64,000 bases of DNA from an uncultured Christensenella sp. (GTDB lineage: Bacteria; Bacillota; Clostridia; Christensenellales; Borkfalkiaceae): assembly GCA_910586065.1 (NCBI GenBank), contig CAJUGI010000005.1, forward strand, positions 1 through 64,000, in the 5' to 3' direction. A model generated the notes under the pieces. That model worked only from the letters and a program-made list of their open reading frames with translations. It was not told the origin of the DNA and searched no databases. The position numbers were made by a program, and so were the translations under genes. Of the stretch, positions 49,401 to 57,188 are shown piece after piece; the first letter of the stretch is position 1, and each line of letters starts with the position of its first letter.

Positions 49401-49430
49401 AAAGCCTTTCGGGAAATTCCGAAAGGCTTT
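49401..49430. terminator. Terminator between XRE gene and proS
   Basis: AAAGCCTTTCGG pairs with CCGAAAGGCTTT, followed by AATTTTTTAT; used by both converging genes. Confidence 0.85.
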
Positions 49431-49441
49431 AATTTTTTATT

Positions 49442-50869
49442 TTAATAAGCTCTTGCAAAAATAACCGTGTGCAATGCCTTTTTGCCGCAAACGGCGCAGG
49501 TTTTGCTCTTTTCGCCTTCTGCGTAAACGCGCGCGGTGGCGGCCGTTTCCGCCTTAATTTTATCCTCACACTCGCGGCAACCGCACCAGCCGGCTTTTAC
49601 GAAGTTACCGTTTTCAACCCCGCTCAAAATGCCAGCCATATCTTTTGCGTATACTATGCGGCCGTCGCGGCGGGCTTTTGCCGACTTTAACATATCCTTT
49701 TGCACGGTCTTTAACAACGCCTTAACCGATTTAACTATATCCGCAAGTTCGTACTCCGCCTTTTCGCATGTGTCGCGGCGGAAAACGAGCGCTTTACCGT
49801 TTTCTATGTCGCGCGGACCTAATTCAATTCTCAAAGGCACGCCCTTCATTTCCCACTCGTTGAACTTCCAGCCGGGGCTTTGCTCGCCGTCGTCAAGCGT
49901 TACGCGAATTCCCGCCTTTTCAAGCGCGGATTTAACCTGACTGCACTTTTCCAAAACGCCTTCCTTTTTTTGTGCGATGGGAACGATTACCACCTGCAAA
50001 GGTGCAACCACCGGAGGCAAAACAAGTCCTCGCTGGTCGCCGTGGGACATAATTAGCGCGCCGATAAGCCTTGTGGAAACACCCCAACTTGAAGTATAAG
50101 CGTATTTCTGCGCGCCGTCTTTATCAAGATATTTAATGTCGAACGACTTTGCAAAGTTTTGCCCCAAATAATGCGAGGTGCCCGCCTGCAGACTTTTGCC
50201 GTCCTTCATCATAGCTTCCATACCGAAAGTTGCCACCGCACCGGCAAATTTTTCCTTTTCGGTCTTTCTGCCGGTGATTACGGGAATTGCAAGGCAGTTT
50301 TCGGCAAATTCCTTATAAACGCCGAGCATTTTCATGGTTTCTTCCATCGCCTCTTCTTCGGTTGCGTGCGCCGTGTGACCTTCCTGCCACAAAAATTCGG
50401 ACGTTCTCAAAAAGGGGCGCGTCGTCTTTTCCCAACGCATCACGTTTGCCCACTGATTAATTTTTATGGGTAAATCGCGGTATGACTGCAACCATTTCGA
50501 ATACATACTGCCGAAAATAGTTTCGGAAGTGGGGCGGATTGCAAGCGGTTCGGCAAGTTCTTCGCCGCCCGCGTGCGTAACCACGGCAACTTCGGGTGCA
50601 AAGCCTTCTACATGTTCCGCTTCCTTGGTGAAATAGCTCATTGGGATAAGCAAAGGGAAGTAAGCGTTTTCGTGCCCCGTGGCTTTAAAACGCTTGTCAA
50701 GTTCTTTTTGAATGTTTTCCCAGATGGCGTAACCGTAAGGACGAATTACCATAGTTCCCTTTACGGGACCGTAATCAACAAGCTTGGTTTTTAAAACCAC
50801 GTCGGTATACCATTGCGGGAAATCCGCATCGATGTCGGCTATCTGTTCAACAAAATTTTCCTTTGCCAT
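49442..50869 (-). CDS. proS: Prolyl-tRNA synthetase, type 3
   Basis: 475 residues. Class II, archaeal/eukaryote-like short form without the editing insertion. Motifs: VIRPYGYAIWENIQ, PLAIRPTSET, motif 2 VMRWEKTTRPFLRTSEFLWQEGHTAH (in part), motif 3 SHGDQRGLVLPP, and the C-terminal zinc-like domain WCGCRECED and CAVCGK. Shine-Dalgarno GAGAGG. Confidence 0.96.
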   Translation of the reverse strand: MAKENFVEQIADIDADFPQWYTDVVLKTKLVDYGPVKGTMVIRPYGYAIWENIQKELDKRFKATGHENAYFPLLIPMSYFTKEAEHVEGFAPEVAVVTHAGGEELAEPLAIRPTSETIFGSMYSKWLQSYRDLPIKINQWANVMRWEKTTRPFLRTSEFLWQEGHTAHATEEEAMEETMKMLGVYKEFAENCLAIPVITGRKTEKEKFAGAVATFGMEAMMKDGKSLQAGTSHYLGQNFAKSFDIKYLDKDGAQKYAYTSSWGVSTRLIGALIMSHGDQRGLVLPPVVAPLQVVIVPIAQKKEGVLEKCSQVKSALEKAGIRVTLDDGEQSPGWKFNEWEMKGVPLRIELGPRDIENGKALVFRRDTCEKAEYELADIVKSVKALLKTVQKDMLKSAKARRDGRIVYAKDMAGILSGVENGNFVKAGWCGCRECEDKIKAETAATARVYAEGEKSKTCAVCGKKALHTVIFARAY

Positions 50870-50898
50870 ATTTTTCCTCTCAAAAAATAACTGTGTGA

Positions 50899-50927
50899 AT
50901 TATAACACATTTAACCGGCGAACACAA
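50899..50927 (-). promoter_or_regulatory. proS promoter
   Basis: On the minus strand TTGTGT (50927-50922), 17 bp, TATAAT (50904-50899), within a TGTG...CACA symmetric context. Confidence 0.7.
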
Positions 50928-51000
50928 CGATTTTAAGCCTTTTTAGCAATTTTATGAAACTGTACATTCAAAAAATCAATAAATATTTAGGAATAAATAC

Positions 51001-51029
51001 TTGTAATAAATAAGCTGTTCGTGTATAAT
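51001..51029 (+). promoter_or_regulatory. Hexomutase promoter, near-leaderless
   Basis: TTGTAA (51001-51006), 17 bp, TATAAT (51024-51029). Ten bases separate the -10 from the first ATG (51040), giving a leader of about 3-4 bases and no Shine-Dalgarno. Confidence 0.7.
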
Positions 51030-51039
51030 TAATTTGTAT

Positions 51040-52536
51040 ATGATGAATTTGAACCTAAAAAAACTGAAAAGCGGAACGGACGTACGCGGAATCGCGGTTG
51101 AAGGCGAAAACAAAATAACGCTCACCGACGAAGCCGTAACACTGATTACTAAGGCTTTCGTAAAGTGGCTTGCGGAAAAAACGGGAAAGAATTCCTTTAA
51201 AATCGCCGTAGGCAACGACAGCCGCATTTCGGCAAACCGCATAGTAAAATGCGTTAAAGACGCGCTTTTATCAAGCGGATGCGATATGGTGTATACGGCT
51301 TTATCTTCCACTCCGTCTATGTTCATTCTGTTGCAACAACCCGATTACGGTTGCGACGCGTCAATTATGATAACCGCATCCCACATGCCTTACGACAGAA
51401 ACGGACTTAAATTTTTTACAAAGAACGGCGGCATAAACGGCGAAGAATTAAACGAAATTTTAGAAATAGCACAAAACGGTGAATTTTTAACCGGTATAGG
51501 AACTTATGAAAACAGGCCGTTTATTGACGGTTATTCAAAAATACTGGTTGAAACGGTTGAAAAAGCGTGTGGCAAACTTCCGTTAAAAGGCAAAAAAATT
51601 GTGGTTGACGCAGGTAACGGCGCAGGCGGATTTTTTGCAGAAAAAGTGCTTATACCTCTAGGCGCCGATATTACGGGCAGCAGATATTTAGAACCCGACG
51701 GCTATTTCCCCAACCACATTCCCAATCCCGAGGACAAAACGGCGATTAACAGCCTTAAAGACGCGGTTAAGGAAAGCCGCGCCGACTTCGGCGTTATTTT
51801 CGATACGGACGTTGACAGAGCGGCCTGCGTGGGCGCGGACGGCGAAGAAATTAACAGAAATTCATTAATTGCGTTAATTTCCGCCATACTGTTAAAAGAA
51901 CGCGCGGGCGTTATAGTAACCGATTCGGTAACGAGCGGCGGACTTACGGAATTTATTGAAAGCCTCGGCGGCAAACATCTGCGATTTAAGCGCGGCTATA
52001 AAAACGTTATAGACAAGTGCCGCGAACTTAACGAAAGCGGCATTTACTCTCCCCTCGCTATTGAAACGAGCGGGCACGCGGCTTTTAAAGAAAATCATTA
52101 CCTTGACGACGGCGCGTATCTTATAGTAAAGCTTTTAATTTCGCTTTCACAGCTTACAAAACAGGGAAAAGATTTAACTTCCTTAATTTCTTCCCTTAAA
52201 AAGCCCGAGGAAGAAGCGGAAATACGAATCGGTTTCAGTGAAAAGAGCCGCGACTTTAAAGCAGAAGGCGCAAATTTAATAGAGGAATTGAAAGAAATTG
52301 CGACGCAAACTGCAGGGCTTAGCGTAGAAAAGGAAAATTACGAAGGCGTAAGAATTTATTTTAACGGCGGACTTATGCTTGTGAGAATGAGCGTTCACGA
52401 CCCCGTTATGCCAATAAATATCGAAAGCGATAAAAAGGGCGGTGTAAAAACCGCCGCAAAGAAGCTTTTAAATCTTTTATCGCACTACGAATTTTTAAAC
52501 ACGGAAAATTTGCAAAAATTTATAAAATCTTTCTAA
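51040..52536 (+). CDS. Phosphoglucomutase/phosphomannomutase family protein
   Basis: 498 residues, alpha-D-phosphohexomutase. The phosphoserine loop is TASHMPYDRNGLKF (Ser near 114), the metal loop FDTDVDRA, the sugar loop ETSGHAAFKENHYLDDGAY (in part) and a C-terminal phosphate domain. Moves phosphate between C1 and C6 of glucose, mannose or amino sugars; the exact sugar is undecided. The metal loop DTDVDR differs slightly from the common DGDxDR. tkt follows 14 bases on. Confidence 0.9.
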   Translation: MMNLNLKKLKSGTDVRGIAVEGENKITLTDEAVTLITKAFVKWLAEKTGKNSFKIAVGNDSRISANRIVKCVKDALLSSGCDMVYTALSSTPSMFILLQQPDYGCDASIMITASHMPYDRNGLKFFTKNGGINGEELNEILEIAQNGEFLTGIGTYENRPFIDGYSKILVETVEKACGKLPLKGKKIVVDAGNGAGGFFAEKVLIPLGADITGSRYLEPDGYFPNHIPNPEDKTAINSLKDAVKESRADFGVIFDTDVDRAACVGADGEEINRNSLIALISAILLKERAGVIVTDSVTSGGLTEFIESLGGKHLRFKRGYKNVIDKCRELNESGIYSPLAIETSGHAAFKENHYLDDGAYLIVKLLISLSQLTKQGKDLTSLISSLKKPEEEAEIRIGFSEKSRDFKAEGANLIEELKEIATQTAGLSVEKENYEGVRIYFNGGLMLVRMSVHDPVMPINIESDKKGGVKTAAKKLLNLLSHYEFLNTENLQKFIKSF

Positions 52537-52550
52537 GGAGAAATTAACAT

Positions 52551-54530
52551 ATGTCCATTCCCAAGAAAAGCGTAGACGCCATAAGAATTTTGTCTGCCGA
52601 AGCTATTCAGCGCGCAAACTCCGGTCATCCCGGAATGTGCCTCGGGGCTGCACCTATCGGCTACGAACTGTTTGCCGAAGTTATGAATTACAGCTACAAA
52701 AATCCCCGTTGGGACAACAGAGACAGATTTGTACTCTCCGCTGGACACGGCTCAATGCTCCTTTACTCGCTTTTGCACCTTTTCGGCTACGGACTGACCA
52801 AGGAAGATTTGATGAACTTCCGTCAGGTTGGTTCGTTAACACCCGGTCATCCTGAATACGGCAAAACGACGGGCGTTGAAACCTCTACCGGTCCTCTTGG
52901 ACAAGGTCTCGGCAACGCCGTTGGCTTTGCAATAGCCGAAGCGCACCTCGCGGCAATTTTTAACAAACCCGATTATCCCGTAGTAGACCACTACACTTAC
53001 GTTTTGTGCGGTGACGGTTGCCTTGAAGAGGGTATGGGCTACGAAGCGTGCTCGTTTGCAGGCGCGCAGAAACTTGGCAAACTCATTCTCCTTTACGACT
53101 GCAATAAAATAACAATCGAAGGCAACACGGAAGTTACTTTTTCGGAAGATATAGTAACCCGTTTTGCGGCGCAAGGCTGGCAGGTTATACGCGTGCCCGA
53201 CGCAAACGATTTAACGGTATTAAAGCTTGCAATAGAGCGCGCCAAGTCCGACTTGAGCCGTCCCTCTGTTGTTATTTGCAATACAAAAATAGGTTACGGT
53301 TCACCCCTCGAAGATTCGGCGGATTCTCACGGCGCTCCCCTTGGCGTTGACAATTTGAATAAGACCAAACAGAACCTGAACTGGACGGAAGAGCCTTTCG
53401 AAGTTCCCGCCGAAGTTAAGGAACACTGCCAAAAGATTGCAGACAAAAAACTCGAAGCCGAGGAAAAATGGAACGAACTGTTTGCCGCTTACGAAAAGGA
53501 ATTCCCCGAACTTGCGGCGAAATACAAGCAGTTTATGCAGGGCTACGACCCCGATTTTACCGATTTAATTGATTCGTGCGTATTCAACGCGCCCGAAGCG
53601 ACCCGCGTTTCCGGCGGAAAGATTTTAAACGAACTTGTAAATTATGTTCCCAATCTTATGTCGGGTTCCGCAGACCTTGCCCCTTCCACAAAGACGGAGC
53701 TTAAAGGCAAAGGTTATTTTACCCCCGACAACCGCGAGGGACACAACATACACTTCGGCATACGCGAACACGCAATGGCGGCAATATGCAACGGAATACA
53801 GCTGCACGGCGGACTCAGAGTTCTCTGCTCCACTTTCTTTGCATTTTCCGATTATATGAAAGGCGGCATAAGAATGAGCGCTTTGATGAATATCCCCGTC
53901 GTATACGTAATGACGCACGATTCGATAGGCGTCGGCGAAGACGGTCCCACGCACCAGCCCGTTGAACAGCTTATTGCGCTCCGCTCCATTCCCAATATAA
54001 AAGTTTTCCGCCCCTGCGACGGAAAGGAGACTCTGGCGGCTTACATTTCAGCGTTTACCGAAAACGCTCCCACCGTTTTGATACTTTCGCGCCAGAACTT
54101 GCAGCAAAACAAAAATTCGGGTATCCATGCACTTGCAGGCGGTTACATTCTTTCGGACTGCAAGGGCAAACCGGACGTCATACTTATAGGCACGGGTTCC
54201 GAAATAGACCTTTGCACCGGCGCAAAGGAACTGCTCGAATCGCAAAAAATCAAAACGCGCGTCGTTTCGATGCCTTGTATGGAGTTGTTTGAGAAACAGA
54301 CGAAAGAATATCAGGAACACGTTTTACCCAAATCAGTCAAGGCGCGTGTTTGTGTTGAAGCGGCTTCACACTTTGCCTGGTACAAATATTCACGCGATTA
54401 CGGCGAAGTTATAGCTATGCACACTTTCGGCATTTCCGGTCCTGCAAAAGAGCTGTTTGCTCACTTCGGATTCACAAAAGAAAACGTTGCCGAAAAAGCA
54501 AAACTTTCTTTGGAAAACTCCAAAAAATAA
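52551..54530 (+). CDS. tkt: Transketolase
   Basis: 659 residues, complete. Transfers two-carbon units between pentose-pathway sugars with thiamine diphosphate. N-domain ANSGHPGMCLGAAP, the ThDP/Mg motif GDGCLEEGMGYEA ending in DCNKITIEG, and middle-domain HDSIGVGEDGPTHQPVE with the catalytic-Glu region and IREHAMAAICNG. Shine-Dalgarno AAGGAG. Probably co-transcribed with the hexomutase. Confidence 0.97.
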   Translation: MSIPKKSVDAIRILSAEAIQRANSGHPGMCLGAAPIGYELFAEVMNYSYKNPRWDNRDRFVLSAGHGSMLLYSLLHLFGYGLTKEDLMNFRQVGSLTPGHPEYGKTTGVETSTGPLGQGLGNAVGFAIAEAHLAAIFNKPDYPVVDHYTYVLCGDGCLEEGMGYEACSFAGAQKLGKLILLYDCNKITIEGNTEVTFSEDIVTRFAAQGWQVIRVPDANDLTVLKLAIERAKSDLSRPSVVICNTKIGYGSPLEDSADSHGAPLGVDNLNKTKQNLNWTEEPFEVPAEVKEHCQKIADKKLEAEEKWNELFAAYEKEFPELAAKYKQFMQGYDPDFTDLIDSCVFNAPEATRVSGGKILNELVNYVPNLMSGSADLAPSTKTELKGKGYFTPDNREGHNIHFGIREHAMAAICNGIQLHGGLRVLCSTFFAFSDYMKGGIRMSALMNIPVVYVMTHDSIGVGEDGPTHQPVEQLIALRSIPNIKVFRPCDGKETLAAYISAFTENAPTVLILSRQNLQQNKNSGIHALAGGYILSDCKGKPDVILIGTGSEIDLCTGAKELLESQKIKTRVVSMPCMELFEKQTKEYQEHVLPKSVKARVCVEAASHFAWYKYSRDYGEVIAMHTFGISGPAKELFAHFGFTKENVAEKAKLSLENSKK

Positions 54531-54537
54531 TTATTAT

Positions 54538-54566
54538 ACGGCGGCAAAATTATGCCGCCGTTTTTT
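54538..54566 (+). terminator. tkt terminator
   Basis: ACGGCGGCA pairs with TGCCGCCGT, then TTTTT. The next Shine-Dalgarno begins just after. Confidence 0.8.
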
Positions 54567-54577
54567 GAGGTGAACTT

Positions 54578-55111
54578 ATGGATTTGGAAAATCTGTTTTT
54601 ACTTAGGCAAAGCACACGCGATTACTCCGAAAAAAAAGTCAACGACGAGGATTTAAAAGAAATCTGCCGGCTTGCGGCGTTTGCACCCTCCGCAATAAAT
54701 CAACAACCTTACAATTTGTATGCTATAAACGGAGAAAAAGCAAAATCGTTTACAAAGTACATACAAAAAGACGGCGCGAACTCCTGGGCGGACAGCGTTC
54801 CCGCTTATATTATAATAGAAGCGCGTAAACCGACGGTTATCGAACGCGGAGAAAGACGCATATCCAATGAGGAATTTATTCAGAACGACGTAGGCATTCT
54901 CAGCGCATACATTGTTCTTGCGGCCGAAAATGCAGGGCTGCAGACGTGCATTATAGGTTTGCGCGACGAAGACGGGATTGCGGATTTTCTGGATTTACCG
55001 CACGGAACCAACTTTCCGCTCATCATTGCCGTAGGCTATAAAAAAGACGGTTACCCCGTCCGCGAAAAAAAGCGCAGACCTGCCGCAGAAACACTTAAAA
55101 TAATAAAATAA
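54578..55111 (+). CDS. Nitroreductase-family protein
   Basis: 177 residues, FMN-dependent. FLLRQSTRDYSEKKV is the phosphate-binding start, FAPSAINQQPYNLYA the FMN loop, and VGILSAYIVLAAENAGLQTC the central helix; GYKKDGYP ends it. Reduces nitro or quinone-like compounds with NAD(P)H; substrate unknown. Shine-Dalgarno GAGGTG. Confidence 0.93.
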   Translation: MDLENLFLLRQSTRDYSEKKVNDEDLKEICRLAAFAPSAINQQPYNLYAINGEKAKSFTKYIQKDGANSWADSVPAYIIIEARKPTVIERGERRISNEEFIQNDVGILSAYIVLAAENAGLQTCIIGLRDEDGIADFLDLPHGTNFPLIIAVGYKKDGYPVREKKRRPAAETLKIIK

Positions 55112-55119
55112 GGATATTT

Positions 55120-55878
55120 ATGGAAAACACAAATAAAAAAGTTATACTTCTGATAGACGGCGACAACGCCAACAAATTTGACGAAACTGCATTCGACGCA
55201 GTATTTGCGGCGGCAAAAAAGTACGGACATCTTGCCGAAGCGCATATTTTTGTGAACGGTCAAAGTATTAAAGGCGATAAAAAGAACGAAATGCTGTTGG
55301 AGATGGTAACAAAATACGCTCTTCATCTGCACGTTTTACCGATAAAGAAAAATTCTACCGATATCAGTCTTGCAATCCGCGCGACAGAAAAACTTTATAC
55401 TGACGGCAGTTTAGATACTTACATAATCGTAGTCGCCGGCGACCACGACTATATGCCCCTTGCAATCGAAATCCGTCAGCATAACAAAAAAGCCGTCTGT
55501 TTTTATATAAAGGATAAAGATTCTACACTTTTATCGGCTTTTTGCTCGCACGAAAAAATAAATACCAGCGCTGTTGTTTCCGATGATAAAAAATATTCGG
55601 CAAAACACGCAAACAAATCTAACAATCCGCCAAAATACGATATCCTTTCACAAGAATACGCACAAAAAGTTAAAAATTGTTTTAAATTCAACAACAACAA
55701 TATTTGTTACGTTGCCAATCTGGGAGGAGCGCTGTCGCGAAACGGAATTTCGTATAAAGAACTTGGCAAACCGCTGAAAGACATTTTAAAAGAACTTTTT
55801 TTGAAATATCCGCAGATATTCAATAAATACACTTTGGATTTAACGCCTAAATCAGAACATATTAAAAAGAACAAATAA
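55120..55878 (+). CDS. NYN-domain (PIN-like) protein with C-terminal OST-HTH-like domain
   Basis: 252 residues. Residues 1-about 150 are an NYN/LabA-type nuclease fold: ILLIDGDNA (first acidic cluster), NSTDISLAIRATE (conserved Asp) and VVAGDHDYMPLA (third cluster). After a Lys/Asn-rich linker, about 180-250 resembles an OST-HTH/LOTUS domain (VANLGGALSRNGISYKELG, LKDILKELFLKYP). This suggests an RNA-binding ribonuclease; RNA targets unknown. Shine-Dalgarno AAGGAT. Terminated at once. Confidence 0.85.
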   Translation: MENTNKKVILLIDGDNANKFDETAFDAVFAAAKKYGHLAEAHIFVNGQSIKGDKKNEMLLEMVTKYALHLHVLPIKKNSTDISLAIRATEKLYTDGSLDTYIIVVAGDHDYMPLAIEIRQHNKKAVCFYIKDKDSTLLSAFCSHEKINTSAVVSDDKKYSAKHANKSNNPPKYDILSQEYAQKVKNCFKFNNNNICYVANLGGALSRNGISYKELGKPLKDILKELFLKYPQIFNKYTLDLTPKSEHIKKNK

Positions 55879-55912
55879 AAAACCGCGAGCGAAATTTTCC
55901 GCTCGCGGTTTT
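55879..55912. terminator. Bidirectional terminator
   Basis: AAAACCGCGAGCG pairs with CGCTCGCGGTTTT, followed by TTATTG; shared with the converging dehydratase-like gene. Confidence 0.85.
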
Positions 55913-55925
55913 TTATTGACTGAAT

Positions 55926-57188
55926 TCAATTATTGAGATTTTCCCTTGCAGTGGCAAGCATAAGTTTAATTCTGTTTTCCTGATTTACTTTTGTGGCAGA
56001 CGGGTCGTAATCGACCGCGACGATATTTTCATCCTTATAAAGATTTTTAAGAGCACGGATAACTCCCTTACCGGCTATATGATTCGGAAGACACCCGAAC
56101 GGTTGGGCGCATACGATGTTTGCCACGCCGGTTTCTGCCAACGCCGCCATTTCAGCGGGAATGAGCCAGCCTTCCCCCATTTTTACGCCCTGATTAATTA
56201 CCTTGTCTGCACATTCGCGCAAATGTGCAAAGTCGTGCGGCGGCTCGAAAGTTCCTTCCTTTTTAAACAGTTTTATAACTTTTTTCTGCATTCCGTGGAC
56301 GAATTTATATACCAAATCATATATAAAAGAGGTATTGCGGCTGTGACCGTAAAGTTTTCCGTCGTTCACAACGTTAATTATACAATATAAAATAAAGTCC
56401 AACAGCGCCGGAACTACCGGTTCGCAGTTTTCGGAAAGCAAAAATTTTTCCAAATCGTTATTGCCGAGGGTGGAATACTTTACATAAATTTCCCCGACGA
56501 TACCAACCTTAACTTTCTTTTCATCCGTTTTATCGACCGCGGCGAAAGTTTTTATTATGTCCGCGGTTATTTTTTTATATTTCATATAACCGCCCTTGCG
56601 AAACTTGTCCACAACATATTTAACCGTCTTTTCCCTTGCCGCGTCCGCATCGCCGGCATTACGTTCGTAAGGTTTGGTCTGATTATAGCACCACATTATA
56701 CTGTCGCCGTAAAAAATCGACAGCGCAAGCTTTAAAAACAGCTTAGCGGAAATATTGAACGAACTGTCCCTTTCAAGCCCCGAAAAGTTTACGGAAACCA
56801 CTGGAACTTCGGGGAATTCAGCCTTGAGCGCCTTTCGGATAAGCGGCATATAATTTGAAGCGCGGCAACCGCCACCTGTCTGCGTAATCAAAACTGCGGT
56901 ATGTTTTAAATCGTAATTACCGCTTTTAAGTGCGTTAATATACTGCCCGACAACGCAAAGACAGGGGTAACACGTATCGTTATGAACATGTTTAAGCCCC
57001 TCGTCGATTACAGCCCTGCCGCCGTTTTGAAGAATTTCGACATCATAGCCTTCAAGCTTTAAAACCTCTTCGATTATGCCGAAATGCCACGGCAACATAT
57101 TTGGCACTAAAATTTTATGGGTGGATTTCATTCGAGCGTCCCATTTGGGATATTCGCTCGTATAGTTCTTTTGATTATTACTTTCCAT
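55926..57188 (-). CDS. 2-hydroxyacyl-CoA dehydratase-like / activase C-part protein
   Basis: 420 residues. HgdB/BcrC-like pattern with NDTCYPCLCVVGQYINAL, TQTGGGCRASNY, VGEIYVKYSTLGNNDLEKFL and a last MAALAETGVANIVCAQPFGCL block. In many Clostridia this module is the C-terminal end of a single activase-like protein of about 1,400 residues; here it is separate. The start at 57188 overlaps the upstream gene by 11 bases, with no Shine-Dalgarno, so it is probably translated by coupling. The Cys residues may hold an Fe-S cluster. Substrate unknown. Confidence 0.8.
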   Translation of the reverse strand: MESNNQKNYTSEYPKWDARMKSTHKILVPNMLPWHFGIIEEVLKLEGYDVEILQNGGRAVIDEGLKHVHNDTCYPCLCVVGQYINALKSGNYDLKHTAVLITQTGGGCRASNYMPLIRKALKAEFPEVPVVSVNFSGLERDSSFNISAKLFLKLALSIFYGDSIMWCYNQTKPYERNAGDADAAREKTVKYVVDKFRKGGYMKYKKITADIIKTFAAVDKTDEKKVKVGIVGEIYVKYSTLGNNDLEKFLLSENCEPVVPALLDFILYCIINVVNDGKLYGHSRNTSFIYDLVYKFVHGMQKKVIKLFKKEGTFEPPHDFAHLRECADKVINQGVKMGEGWLIPAEMAALAETGVANIVCAQPFGCLPNHIAGKGVIRALKNLYKDENIVAVDYDPSATKVNQENRIKLMLATARENLNN

